Positions 26,349 through 36,307 are shown, counted from the stretch's first letter. The stretch is DNA of 64,000 bases from an uncultured Draconibacterium sp. (GCF_963677565.1 NZ_OY781982.1:186001-250000), one strand, 5' to 3'. The notes: a model not told the origin generated them from the sequence alone. Made by a program: numbers and translations.

Positions 26349-28883
26349 TTAGCTCACCAACTCTTTAAACGAGCGTTTAAAATCTTCGTTATACAGGTTA
26401 TTGTACAACTTAATATAGTGATTATAAATCTCTTTGGCTAAACTGTGTTTCCCCTGGTGATAAAGGATATTACATTTTAATTCCAGCGCGGTTTCGTTCA
26501 TTTGGTCGAAAGTGAAAAGTACATCGGTAATTTCGAGTAGTTCCTTTTCATTTTTCCGAATATCCAGAAGTTCACAAACTTCTTCAAGCCGGTTAACTAC
26601 TCTACCCGAAATATCGTCTTTCCACCTGTCGAGCCATTCCGATTCGGTGTTAACAAGGAAATTCCCGCGGCTCAAAATACTGATCACTTTATTGAACTCT
26701 TTAATGCGCGAAATATCAAATCCTTTTTGATTGTATTCTTTCACAAACTCAAAATCGCAAAACACATCTTCGCGATGCGACATCCGCCAATAGTTTCCAT
26801 CAAAAGTGATTGAAATATCCCCTACATCCTCCAGAATAGAGCGTAGTTTTTTGATATTTACTCCACGGTTATTCTTTGCGTTATGCTCGGGCTTATCAGG
26901 CCATAAATAATCCTGTATTTTTTTTGAAGAAATCCCTGTATTGCCATCAATTGTATTAAGAAAAATAAGAAGGAAAAGTTCTTTTAATGTTGGCGAGAAG
27001 CGATATGTAATTTCTCTTCCGTTTCGGTCAAATACCTGAAACCCTCCAAAGGTAAGAATGCGGCCTTGAGTGATTTCTTCATCAACCTTGGATTCATCGC
27101 TTAGCAAATCTAATTTTGCCTTTTCCGTGATAACTTTCGCCTTTCTATTCTTGCGGGTAATGATTAATACTGCAAGTATTAACAGCAAAGCCAAAACACC
27201 AAAAAAGACGTAATCCAACGGAATCTTTTTAGCCGTAGTCTTACCTACTGGCACTAGCTCCGTTTCTGATGGAGGATAGTTTAGTGAATAAATATTTACC
27301 TCAAATTTCCCACTCGACGTTTTGTGCATCGTAAGTGCGAGTATTTTATTGTGGGTTTGCCAGTTATACAAATCTGCAAACGAGGTAATGTCGTAGAACG
27401 AATAAGGAATTTTACTTCCAATAAATTTATACTCCGGGTTGTCAATATCGGTTTTTAAAAGTTGTAAAGCTGTTTCGTTATTACTGTGCGAAAAACATAG
27501 GGTGTAGAAACAGTTCTCCTGTTTATTAACAATCATTGAATTTACAGGAGTAAAACTTTCGTCACCTATTTCATCCACCTCCCAAACTTTTGAAATAGTA
27601 TCCGCTGCAAAATCGATCTTATACAGATCGTAGTAAAACTCTTTCCCCAAAATTTGCTTCCCTGTTTCGTTACCTAATCCGCCAAACAGATAATAAACAC
27701 TGTCGTTTGCACTTTTCCCCAGCGACGCCAGATAACGCGGTTCAAACAGTTCGCCTTTAAATTCCTGTTCCTCCCATTTATTTGTGGTTTCATTTAATTT
27801 TCGGATAGTATTGAAATAGGTAAAAAAGCCATACCCGGCTATTGCAGTAAAACTGCCATCAACCGGATTTAGCAAACTATTGTGGTGCCAGTACTTGGGC
27901 AAATAGGCCAGGGTATCGTACCGGTTGTTCCAGGTTCTGTTGGTTTCATCAAAAGCCGGAACAATATTTTTGTATTTCGAGTAAGTTCGTAATCGATCGT
28001 TTTTATCAAAAAACACCTGCTGGGCATCTTCGTAAAAAGGATTTCCGGACTGGTATTTAATCGTAGTAACTTTTCGTTCGTTGAGGCTAAATTTTGTAAT
28101 TCCCTGTTTGCGCTCAACAAAATAAAATGCCTCTGATTTTTTGTTAAAAGCAATTTGCGGCAAGTTCGAAAATTCAAATTTTTTAACCGGTTTCCAGGTT
28201 TGATGTTGCTCCATCACCCAGGCAGGATTCACGATCTCGGCAACTTTCCCTTCAATAGAATCCTTTACCGTGAAATCGTTTGAGTAATCGAGAGGCCAGA
28301 AATATTTTAAATTATTCTGTTCTGAAAACCGAATATTACGCACTGACATTGGTGGAACTTCATCTATCTCGAAACCATAACGGTTTACAATTCCAAAGGT
28401 CCATTCCAACTCTGACGAAGCCGGCAAATCTATTTTATCGCGAACAGTTTTCCCTTCAAAAGTCATTGCCACTTCTCCGGAAACTGCGTTTACCTCCAAT
28501 TTAAATTTATGCCACCGGTTAACCAATTCAATCTGGTCGCGTGTTAGTGCCATTTGCAAACCGGTTTCTTTCTTGTCCAGCACGATAAAGAGATCGGGGA
28601 AACGTCCGTCGATATTATAAATCAGATCGAATTGATGACCATCATTAGTCTCTTTTAATTGCAACACGTAACCGTAGCGTTCGTCGAGGTCGCGAAATAA
28701 AATGTCGAATTCAATGCAAAAACTATTCTGATATTCTATCGAGCCTTTCCGAGTAAGATCAATACCTGTACGTTTCTCTAGTGATACTTCTTTTGATTTA
28801 AAAAAGACACCACGATGCTCGTTGGCATTACTTTTAAATACCACCAATAAAATAAGAAATGAAATAAGAAAAATACCCCGCAT
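26349..28883 (-). CDS. membrane-spanning one-component regulator: periplasmic LamG/propeller-like sensor + SARP/BTAD output
   Basis: An 844-residue protein with an unusual layout. It has a signal peptide or N-terminal anchor (1-21), then a LamG/concanavalin-like beta-sandwich (about 25-200). A propeller-like region (about 230-545) with repeated strand motifs such as YYLFGGLGNETG follows. A single transmembrane helix spans 556-576 with a basic RKNRKAK stop-transfer tail. The cytoplasmic part has an OmpR/SARP-type winged helix (607-702; LTFGGFQVFDRNGREITYRFSPTLKELFLLI and DYLWPDKPEHNAKNNRGVNIKKLRSIL). A BTAD-like helical region occupies 705-844. It is divergent from susC, so it most likely senses a glycan or its binding state in the periplasm and activates the locus directly. 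No kinase or receiver domain is present. Confidence 0.82.
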   Translation of the reverse strand: MRGIFLISFLILLVVFKSNANEHRGVFFKSKEVSLEKRTGIDLTRKGSIEYQNSFCIEFDILFRDLDERYGYVLQLKETNDGHQFDLIYNIDGRFPDLFIVLDKKETGLQMALTRDQIELVNRWHKFKLEVNAVSGEVAMTFEGKTVRDKIDLPASSELEWTFGIVNRYGFEIDEVPPMSVRNIRFSEQNNLKYFWPLDYSNDFTVKDSIEGKVAEIVNPAWVMEQHQTWKPVKKFEFSNLPQIAFNKKSEAFYFVERKQGITKFSLNERKVTTIKYQSGNPFYEDAQQVFFDKNDRLRTYSKYKNIVPAFDETNRTWNNRYDTLAYLPKYWHHNSLLNPVDGSFTAIAGYGFFTYFNTIRKLNETTNKWEEQEFKGELFEPRYLASLGKSANDSVYYLFGGLGNETGKQILGKEFYYDLYKIDFAADTISKVWEVDEIGDESFTPVNSMIVNKQENCFYTLCFSHSNNETALQLLKTDIDNPEYKFIGSKIPYSFYDITSFADLYNWQTHNKILALTMHKTSSGKFEVNIYSLNYPPSETELVPVGKTTAKKIPLDYVFFGVLALLLILAVLIITRKNRKAKVITEKAKLDLLSDESKVDEEITQGRILTFGGFQVFDRNGREITYRFSPTLKELFLLIFLNTIDGNTGISSKKIQDYLWPDKPEHNAKNNRGVNIKKLRSILEDVGDISITFDGNYWRMSHREDVFCDFEFVKEYNQKGFDISRIKEFNKVISILSRGNFLVNTESEWLDRWKDDISGRVVNRLEEVCELLDIRKNEKELLEITDVLFTFDQMNETALELKCNILYHQGKHSLAKEIYNHYIKLYNNLYNEDFKRSFKELVS

Positions 28884-29266
28884 TACAAGTTAGCTAATAA
28901 AGACACAAAAGTATAATTTTAGCTGTTCCTTCGAAACAATCTAATATAACTAATGTTGCAAAATGTTTTATTTTGTTATTCTGACACATTGTGTCTACTT
29001 TTTTCGTCATACATTTTTTACTGCTATGCGCAAAACCACCAACAAATTGCAAATTTTTCGAGACAAACATTAACTGAAAACAATTTTATTATAAAAATTA
29101 CACACTCATATAACATGCTCTATCATTGATCTTTTGCACAATATTAATCTAATATTAATCTGAATTAACAAGTTTTCCACTCGTGTTAATCAGTGATTAA
29201 TCACAAATAAATCACCTGCGCTTAAAATTGTTAAAAAATTTGAAATTTAAACTTAACACAAATTTT
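28884..29266. other. divergent regulatory region, SARP-type regulator / susC
   Basis: 383 bases of AT-rich DNA containing the two 11-bp-spaced direct-repeat sets at 29140-29214. The TTG-initiated 13-codon extension of susC inside it (from 29228) is not believed because it precedes an ordinary signal sequence. No RNA gene is seen. Confidence 0.6.
29140..29214 (+). promoter_or_regulatory. SARP-type direct repeats (11-bp period) upstream of susC
   Basis: Set 1: AATATTAATCT occurs twice in direct tandem (29140-29150, 29151-29161), followed by a weaker ATTAAC. Set 2: TTAATC at 29186, TTAATC at 29197 and TAAATC at 29208, each 11 bp apart and followed by A. All are in the same orientation. SARP-family winged-helix domains bind heptamer direct repeats spaced 11 bp (one helical turn), and the divergent gene encodes such a domain. 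The set ends 53 bp before the susC ATG. Confidence 0.65.
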
Positions 29267-32200
29267 ATGGAAAATTGTTTTTCAGCGATTAGCCAGCTAA
29301 CCAAAAGGCTATCGATCTCAAAATTTGCTGTTGCTTTTATTTTCATTTTCTCGGGTTTTGCTGCAATGGCACAGCAGGGAGAATTAAAAGGGAAAGTAAC
29401 AGAGGGAACTGATGCACCACTTCCGGGTGTGACTGTTATGGTAAAAGGTACTTCAAATGGTACCATTACTAATTTCGACGGAGAATACACGCTTAAAGAT
29501 GTAAAAGAAGGCGACGTAGTTGTATTCAGCTTTATCGGAATGTTAACGCAGGAGATTGCTTACTCCGGTCAGGCAAACCTGGATGTAAACATGGAGACCG
29601 ACACGCAGAACCTCGACGAGGTTGTGGTAACGGCTCTGGGTATTCAGCGCGACAAGAAAACGCTGACTTACTCGTCTCAACAAGTTTCGGGCGACGAAAT
29701 GATGAAAGCCCGCGACATGAACTTCATGAACAGTTTGAGTGGAAAAACTGCAGGTCTTGAAATCAAGAAAAGTGTTTCAGGAGCAGGTGGTTCTACTAAA
29801 ACCGTTTTAAGAGGTAACCACTCATTAAGCCAGTCGAGCGATCCATTGTACGTAATCGACGGTGTACCGATGGTAAACCGTAAAGGTGAGCAGTCAGGTA
29901 TGTGGGGAGGAACCGACGAAGGTGACGGTCTTTCACAAATTAACCCTGACGACATTGAAAGCATCAGTATTCTGAAAGGTGCAAACGCTGCTATTTTATA
30001 CGGTAGCCAGGGAGCAAACGGTGTTGTTATCATCAATACCAAAAAGGGTAAAGAAGGTAAAACAACTGTTAGCTTCAACTCAAGTACAACTTTCGAAAGT
30101 ATAACTACTACTCCCGACCTGCAATATTCTTACGGCAGCGAAGGCGGTGCTAAAGAAAGCTGGTCGTACACTAAAGGCAACTATGAGAGTGATTATGTTG
30201 ACGATTTCTTCCAAACAGGTTACAACCTGGTAAACTCGTTGTCAATTAGTGGAGGAAACGATAAAACCACAGCTTACTTCTCTTACGGTAACACAACTGC
30301 ACAAGGTGTTATTCCAAATAACGAGTACCAGAAAAACAACGTTACTTTCCAACAGTCTACTAAATTATTCGAAGACAAATTGAAAGTGAGTTCAAACGTA
30401 ATGTTGGTTTCGGAAAAAGCTGAAAACCGTTACACTGCAGGTTACTACCTTAACCCGCTCACCGGTTTGTATTTCTTCCCACGCGACAGAAACTTTGCCG
30501 ATTACAAAGAAAACTACCAGGTTTTTGACGAAGCAAGTAACATGTACACTCAAAACTGGTTTCTTTCCGATCACCACCAGTCTAACCCATACTGGCTCAT
30601 CAACAACCAACCAAAAGAAGACCTTACAAAACGTGCTATTGCAAGTTTAACACTCGACTACGATATTACTGACCATCTGAAATTTAAAGTTCGCGGTAGC
30701 TACGACTACGCAAGCAAATCGTTCGAACAAAAATTCTACGCTGGCGGTAACAGCACCAATATTTCGGCTACAGGTCGTTGGAGCTACAAAAAATACGAAG
30801 ATAAAATGCTTTACACCGATGGTATTTTTACTTACCAAAACAATTTCGGTGACTTTAGTGTAAGCGGTGTTTTAGGTGCCAGTTACCAACATGGTACTTA
30901 CGGCGATGGAGTACAGGTTGACAACGGTACAAACAACCTGTTGTATGCTAACGAATTTTATTTCGACAACTTGCCTACCAATGTTCAGGTTCACTCAACT
31001 TATTCAGGTGAAATTATTAAACAAGGTGTTTTCGGCAACGTTCAGTTAGGTTACAAAGACATGCTTTTCCTTGATGTAGCAGGTCGTAACGACTGGTCTT
31101 CATCATTGGCCGGAACAGGTAACGAATCATATTTCTATCCATCAGTTGGTTTGTCGGGTATTGTTACTGAAATGATTGATGCTCCTGAATTCCTGAGCTT
31201 CTGGAAACTGAGAACATCGTACAGTACTGTAGCCAACGAAGTACCATTTAACGTGGTAAATCCAATGCACACTATTAACTCTGGTGGCGGTGTTGACCGT
31301 AATACGCAGCAGCCATTCAGAAACCTGAAACCTGAAATGATCAGAAGTTTCGAGGTTGGTACCGATCTTCGTTTGTTCGAAGGCCGCGCCGGATTAGACT
31401 TCACTTACTACAACATCAACAGCCAGGATCAATTCATCACGCTTGATGCTCCCTCTGGTTCAGGATATACTTTCTACTACATCAACGCAGGTGAAGTTGT
31501 GAACAAAGGTATTGAGATTACATTAACAGGTAACCTTATCGACAAAGGTGATTTCGCATGGAACACCAACATCAACTTCTCGCGTAACAAAAACGAGATT
31601 GTAGAATTGGTACCTGAGTTTGAAGGAAAACGAATTTCGTATGGTAGCTCAGAAGGTTACACAACTTACATTGTTGCCGGTGGATCATTTGGTGATCTTT
31701 ACGGATACAAATTCAGAAGAAATGATGCCGGTCAGATTATGTTGGACGAAGAAAGCGGTGCTCCGTTGAGAACTGCTGAAAGAGAATACCTGGGTAACCT
31801 GGAACCAAAGTTCAGCATGGGTTGGAACAATAGTTTCGATTACAAACAATTCTCTTTAAGTTTCCTTGTAAATGCGAAAATTGGAGGAAAAGCATTCAGC
31901 CAAACAGAAGCTATGTTAGACGGATATGGTGTTAGTCAGCGCTCAGCCGATGCACGCGATGCAGGTGGTGTTGCTATCGACGGTATTCAGGGAACAACAG
32001 CAGTTTCGTCAGTTGATCCGAAAACATACTACACTACAGTTGGTGACCGTAACGGTATTGCAGAAGCATACGTTTACGATCGTACAAACATCCGTTTAAG
32101 CCAGCTAGCACTTTCATACGATTTAGATGTTCGCAAACTGGGTCTTCCATTGCAGGCAGCATCTTTCTCGGTAGTAGGACAAAACTTGTTCTTCTTCTAC

Positions 32201-32320
32201 AAAAAGGCTCCTTTCGATCCGGAACTGACAATGAGTACAGACATGAACTCACAGTCGCTTGATAACTTCAATGTACCGGCTACAAGAACCTATGGTTTCA
32301 ACTTAAAAGTTACATTCTAA
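29267..32320 (+). CDS. susC: SusC/RagA-type TonB-dependent glycan transporter
   Basis: A 1017-residue outer-membrane transporter. The ATG at 29267 is preferred over an upstream TTG. Signal peptide to about residue 38 (FIFSGFAAMAQ), then a CarboxypepD_reg-like domain (about 40-115; GKVTEGTDAPLPGVTVMVKGTS is split by a conserved Pro-Gly-Val). A plug domain with the SusC signature (LYVIDGVPM, ILKGANAAILYGSQGANGVV) and a C-terminal 22-strand-type barrel ending in NLKVTF follow. It imports oligosaccharides together with the SusD encoded 16 bp downstream. It has no STN domain, so no anti-sigma signalling is expected; control is more likely by the divergent membrane regulator. Confidence 0.96.
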   Translation: MENCFSAISQLTKRLSISKFAVAFIFIFSGFAAMAQQGELKGKVTEGTDAPLPGVTVMVKGTSNGTITNFDGEYTLKDVKEGDVVVFSFIGMLTQEIAYSGQANLDVNMETDTQNLDEVVVTALGIQRDKKTLTYSSQQVSGDEMMKARDMNFMNSLSGKTAGLEIKKSVSGAGGSTKTVLRGNHSLSQSSDPLYVIDGVPMVNRKGEQSGMWGGTDEGDGLSQINPDDIESISILKGANAAILYGSQGANGVVIINTKKGKEGKTTVSFNSSTTFESITTTPDLQYSYGSEGGAKESWSYTKGNYESDYVDDFFQTGYNLVNSLSISGGNDKTTAYFSYGNTTAQGVIPNNEYQKNNVTFQQSTKLFEDKLKVSSNVMLVSEKAENRYTAGYYLNPLTGLYFFPRDRNFADYKENYQVFDEASNMYTQNWFLSDHHQSNPYWLINNQPKEDLTKRAIASLTLDYDITDHLKFKVRGSYDYASKSFEQKFYAGGNSTNISATGRWSYKKYEDKMLYTDGIFTYQNNFGDFSVSGVLGASYQHGTYGDGVQVDNGTNNLLYANEFYFDNLPTNVQVHSTYSGEIIKQGVFGNVQLGYKDMLFLDVAGRNDWSSSLAGTGNESYFYPSVGLSGIVTEMIDAPEFLSFWKLRTSYSTVANEVPFNVVNPMHTINSGGGVDRNTQQPFRNLKPEMIRSFEVGTDLRLFEGRAGLDFTYYNINSQDQFITLDAPSGSGYTFYYINAGEVVNKGIEITLTGNLIDKGDFAWNTNINFSRNKNEIVELVPEFEGKRISYGSSEGYTTYIVAGGSFGDLYGYKFRRNDAGQIMLDEESGAPLRTAEREYLGNLEPKFSMGWNNSFDYKQFSLSFLVNAKIGGKAFSQTEAMLDGYGVSQRSADARDAGGVAIDGIQGTTAVSSVDPKTYYTTVGDRNGIAEAYVYDRTNIRLSQLALSYDLDVRKLGLPLQAASFSVVGQNLFFFYKKAPFDPELTMSTDMNSQSLDNFNVPATRTYGFNLKVTF

Positions 32321-32336
32321 GTAAAAAAGTAGAATC

Positions 32337-33908
32337 ATGAAAAAAATATTATTCTTATTTATAGTAGCCCTCTTGGCCGGTGCATGTACCGATGAGTTTG
32401 AAGAGGCAAACACGAATCCTTATCAAATTACCGATTCGTCGTTAGAACAGAACTTTAATCACGTTGGAGCGTATTTCCCTTCAATGTTGAGCAATATTTT
32501 CGGTCACCAGATCGAAGAAAACCTTGTAGCAGAATCATTCTGCGATTACATGGCAACACCAACTCCTTTTGTTGGCGGTGTAAACAACACTACATATTAC
32601 ATTCGTTGGAACACATACTGGAACCGTATTTACGGTAGCATTATGGCTCCTTCGCGTCAGGTAATTAACATTGCAGAAGAAGGCGGATACGATGTATTCG
32701 TAAAATGGGCAGAGTTGATTCAGATTATGGGATTGTCGCGTTTGACAACTTACCACGGTCCGCTGATTTACTCTGAGTACGGTTCAACAGAATCAACTAT
32801 CAACTACGATAGCGAAGAAGAATTGTACACTTCTTGGTTTGCAAAACTTGATGAGATTCAGGCAACATTTGCTGCAAATGCCGATTACACAGGTATGCAA
32901 AGTTTCGATGCATCCTATGGCGGTCGTGTTGACCAATGGATGAAATTTGTTAACTCAATGCGTCTGCGTTTGGCTATCCGTGTTTCAAAAGTTGCTCCTG
33001 CTTTGGCACAAACCGAAGGAGAAAAAGCAATTGCTGATCCGGCTGGATTGATCGTAGAAAACGGAGACAACATGAATATCTCATTATACGGAAGCAAATT
33101 GTACCTGGCTGTTATCTGTTTCGAATGGAACGATACGCGTATGTCGGCCGGTATGGAGTCGTTCCTTGTTGGTTTGAACGATCCACGTATCGAGACTTAT
33201 TTCCAACCTGCAACCGACGAATCATTAGTTGTTGATCACCCTGAAGTACCTTACAAAGGTATCCGTAACGGTGCATCGTTAGTCGCCAAAGACGACCACA
33301 CTGCTTGTTCTATGATCAACGAAAGCTTCCGTTCTATTACAGAAAGAAGCTACCTAACTGCTGCTGAAGTTAACTTCGACTTAGCCGAAGCTGCATTACG
33401 TGGCTGGGAAGGTGCAGGCGATGCCGCTGCCTACTACGAAGCCGGTATTCGTGCTTCATTTGCAGAATGGGGAGCAGGTGGTGTTGATGCTTACTTAGCT
33501 GATGCAACAAGTACTCCTATCGATTACAACGATCCGGTTTATGCCGGCGACATTAACGATTTTGTTTCTCGTTCAACAGTAACTGTTGCATGGGACGAAG
33601 CTGCTACAAACGAAGAAAAATTAGAAAAAATCATTACTCAAAAATGGATCGCAGGATTTACTAATCCGAACGAGCCTTGGGCTGATTTCCGCAGAACAGG
33701 ATATCCAAAACTTCCTTTGGTATACCAAAACAGCAGTAGCTCTGACTGGGGTGTAATTCCAAGTGATGAGTGGATCAAACGTATGCCGTTTATTGAGGAT
33801 GAACGCACAGGAAACTCAGAAGCTGTTTCCAATGCAGTAGCAACAATGAAAGGTGATGACTTAATAAGTACCCGCTTATGGTGGGATACAGGAAATTCAA
33901 ATTTCTAG
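32337..33908 (+). CDS. susD: SusD/RagB-family surface glycan-binding lipoprotein
   Basis: A 523-residue lipoprotein (lipobox LAGAC, Cys17) of the SusD-like_2 type. It shows the conserved N-terminal segment DEFEEANTNPYQITDSSLE, the TPR-like AEVNFDLAEAALRGW helix and the C-terminal LWWDTG. It forms the lid on the SusC pore and delivers bound glycan. It is translated from the same message as SusC. A hairpin downstream may lower transcription into the GH92 genes. Confidence 0.94.
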   Translation: MKKILFLFIVALLAGACTDEFEEANTNPYQITDSSLEQNFNHVGAYFPSMLSNIFGHQIEENLVAESFCDYMATPTPFVGGVNNTTYYIRWNTYWNRIYGSIMAPSRQVINIAEEGGYDVFVKWAELIQIMGLSRLTTYHGPLIYSEYGSTESTINYDSEEELYTSWFAKLDEIQATFAANADYTGMQSFDASYGGRVDQWMKFVNSMRLRLAIRVSKVAPALAQTEGEKAIADPAGLIVENGDNMNISLYGSKLYLAVICFEWNDTRMSAGMESFLVGLNDPRIETYFQPATDESLVVDHPEVPYKGIRNGASLVAKDDHTACSMINESFRSITERSYLTAAEVNFDLAEAALRGWEGAGDAAAYYEAGIRASFAEWGAGGVDAYLADATSTPIDYNDPVYAGDINDFVSRSTVTVAWDEAATNEEKLEKIITQKWIAGFTNPNEPWADFRRTGYPKLPLVYQNSSSSDWGVIPSDEWIKRMPFIEDERTGNSEAVSNAVATMKGDDLISTRLWWDTGNSNF

Positions 33909-33940
33909 ATCTTTCGCATAGTCTAGTTTAGTTTAAGGTT

Positions 33941-33980
33941 ACGGGTTAAGCAACCGGCAATGTCGGTTTGCTTTTCCCGT
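33941..33980 (+). terminator. hairpin between susD and GH92, possible partial terminator
   Basis: Outer arms ACGGG/CCCGT (33941-33945, 33976-33980) enclose AAGCAaCCG/CGGTTTGCTT (33948-33956, 33964-33973) with a 7-nt loop and a short T-stretch. It lies 33 bp after the susD stop. Such read-through hairpins set stoichiometry between transport and enzyme genes. Confidence 0.65.
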
Positions 33981-34015
33981 ATTATTCATTATAATTGCAT
34001 ACCTATTTCAACAAA

Positions 34016-36235
34016 ATGAACCGAATTCTTTTTGCAGCTAATGCATTTTTGGCACTCTTCGTATTCTCGTGCTCTCAAGCCCCGAGAACAGAAGATTTTT
34101 CAGCTTATGTAGATCCGTATATCGGCAGCGATTATCACGGGCATGTTTTTGTGGGAGCCAACGTTCCTTTTGGTGCTGTTCAGCTTGGGCCGAACAATGC
34201 GCAGGAAACCTGGGACTGGTGCTCAGGCTATCATTATTCCGATTCGGTTCTGATAGGTTTTGCACATACACATTTAAGCGGAACAGGTATTGGCGATCTC
34301 GGCGATTTGCTTTTTATGCCCGTTTCCGATGAGTTTAACTACACAGCAACAAACGAAGCTTACCCATGGAGTGCACTTTACACACACGACGACGAGCAAG
34401 TTAGTCCCGGTTATTACTCCGTTAATATTAATAAATACAATATTCAGGCGGAACTAACTGCCACCGAACGTGTAGGTTTTCAGAAATACAACTTTAACGC
34501 TCCCGGTAATTCAAAACTGATTATCGACCTGGCCTACGGAACAGGATGGGACAACCTCACCAAAGCCGATCTTCAGCAGGAAGATGACCACAGCATTTGT
34601 GGATTACGTTATTCCACAGGATGGGCAACTGATCAAAAAGTATACTTCCACACCGAATTTTCGAAAGCAATTAAATCACTTCAACTTTTACGCGAAAACG
34701 AAAAAGGTATTAACACCGTTTTACTTGAATTTGAAGGAAACGGCGAATTATTGGTTAAAACGGCGATTTCTCCGGTTAGTGCCAATGGCGCAAAATACAA
34801 CCTGAACGCCGAATTAGCCCAATGGGATTTTGAAGCAACAAAACAACAAGCCAACGAAAAATGGAATACGGAACTGGGCAAAATCAAAATTGAAAGTACT
34901 GACACATCAAATAAAACCACATTTTACACGGCATTATACCACACTATGATTGCGCCATCGTTGTTCGACGATGCCAATGGCGATTACCGTGGTGCCGATG
35001 ATAAAAATTACACCGATCCGGGTTACGATACCTATACCACATTTTCGTTGTGGGATACTTATCGTGCAGCACATCCGCTGTTTACGCTGGTTCAACCCGA
35101 TCGTGTTGACGACATTGTAAATACACTGCTTGCCATATACGATCAGCAAGGCAAACTTCCGGTTTGGCACCTGCACGGCAACGAAACCAACACCATGGTG
35201 GGTAACCACGCTATCCCGGTAATTGCCGATGCATTACTAAAAGGCTACACCGGTTTTGATGCAGAGAAAGCTTTTGAAGCCGTAAAATCGACCATGCTTA
35301 TGGACGAGCGCGGGCTGAACTTTATAAAAGAAAAAGGTTACATCCCGGCTGATTCAACTGTTGAATCGGTTGCTATGGCGCTCGAATACGCTATCGACGA
35401 CTGGTGCGTGGCAGCTATGGCAAACAAACTGGGAAAAACTGAAGACTTTGAATTATTCGCAAAACGCGCAAAATACTACGAAAACTATTTCAACAAGGAA
35501 ACCGGTTTTATGCGCGGCCGAATGGCTGATGGAAGCTGGCGAACACCTTTTAACCCGGTACATTCAGAGCATCGTGCCGACGATTATTGCGAAGGAAATG
35601 CCTGGCAATATACCTGGTTGGTTCCTCAGGATATTAATGGATTGATCGATCTTTTCGGCAGTGAAACAGCATTTTCAGAAAAACTGGATGAGCTTTTTAC
35701 CACCGAAGAAACATTAAACGAAGGTGCATCAAACGACATTTCAGGTTTGATTGGAATGTATGCACACGGAAACGAGCCGGGTCACCACGTTCCTTACATG
35801 TATGCTTTTGCCGGCCAGCAATGGAAAACAGCCGAACGCGTAAATTTCATAATGAATGAAATGTACACCGACCAACCTGACGGACTTTGTGGAAATGAAG
35901 ACTGCGGACAAATGTCGGCGTGGTATGTTTTTTCGTCAATGGGATTCTACCCTGTTAATCCAGCCAATAGTGTTTATGTTTTTGGGAGTCCGTTGTTTGA
36001 ATCGGCTACTATTGCTCTACCGGGCGATAAAAGTTTTCAGATAAAAGCTAAGGATCTGAATAAAACGAACATCTATATCGCATCGGTGACTTTGAACGGC
36101 GCTCCTTACACAAAAAGCTACATCACCCATGCTGATGTTGTTAAAGGTGGTGTACTGGAATTTACAATGGCCGCAAAACCAAATAAAGATTTTGGACAAG
36201 CTGCTGAAAACCGCCCGAAATCGGGCTACGAATAA
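34016..36235 (+). CDS. GH92 alpha-mannosidase (NET-motif subtype), lipoprotein
   Basis: A 739-residue exo-alpha-mannosidase of the calcium-dependent inverting GH92 family. The ATG at 34016 gives a lipoprotein signal (LFVFSC, Cys19); an upstream TTG adds 7 unlikely residues. The N-terminal beta-sandwich begins VDPYIGSDYHGHVFVGANVPFGAVQLGP. The (alpha/alpha)6 domain shows LPVWHLHGNETNTMVGNHA, YCEGNAWQYTWLVPQD, HGNEPGHHVPYMY and CGQMSAWYVFSSMGFYPV. These are the canonical GH92 motifs, best fitting an alpha-1,2-type enzyme. It is co-directional with susCD and a second, differing GH92 gene. Confidence 0.93.
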   Translation: MNRILFAANAFLALFVFSCSQAPRTEDFSAYVDPYIGSDYHGHVFVGANVPFGAVQLGPNNAQETWDWCSGYHYSDSVLIGFAHTHLSGTGIGDLGDLLFMPVSDEFNYTATNEAYPWSALYTHDDEQVSPGYYSVNINKYNIQAELTATERVGFQKYNFNAPGNSKLIIDLAYGTGWDNLTKADLQQEDDHSICGLRYSTGWATDQKVYFHTEFSKAIKSLQLLRENEKGINTVLLEFEGNGELLVKTAISPVSANGAKYNLNAELAQWDFEATKQQANEKWNTELGKIKIESTDTSNKTTFYTALYHTMIAPSLFDDANGDYRGADDKNYTDPGYDTYTTFSLWDTYRAAHPLFTLVQPDRVDDIVNTLLAIYDQQGKLPVWHLHGNETNTMVGNHAIPVIADALLKGYTGFDAEKAFEAVKSTMLMDERGLNFIKEKGYIPADSTVESVAMALEYAIDDWCVAAMANKLGKTEDFELFAKRAKYYENYFNKETGFMRGRMADGSWRTPFNPVHSEHRADDYCEGNAWQYTWLVPQDINGLIDLFGSETAFSEKLDELFTTEETLNEGASNDISGLIGMYAHGNEPGHHVPYMYAFAGQQWKTAERVNFIMNEMYTDQPDGLCGNEDCGQMSAWYVFSSMGFYPVNPANSVYVFGSPLFESATIALPGDKSFQIKAKDLNKTNIYIASVTLNGAPYTKSYITHADVVKGGVLEFTMAAKPNKDFGQAAENRPKSGYE

Positions 36236-36307
36236 CAGGATTGCCCAAAATAATTATATTTTTGCGCCTGATTTATACCTATACAACAACTTAATAAACT
36301 CACTACC

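Noticed and set aside
26349..28883. Galactose oxidase / kelch enzyme
   Set aside because: The propeller-like region invites that label, but the transmembrane helix and C-terminal winged helix plus BTAD domain show it is a regulator.
29228..29266. N-terminal extension of SusC from TTG
   Set aside because: The 13 extra residues precede a normal start and signal sequence at 29267. They lie just downstream of the direct repeats, where a promoter is expected.
36257..36264. TATTTTTG promoter ahead of the second GH92 gene
   Set aside because: The -7 match is good but no -33 TTTG at proper spacing was found; read-through from the first GH92 gene is as likely.
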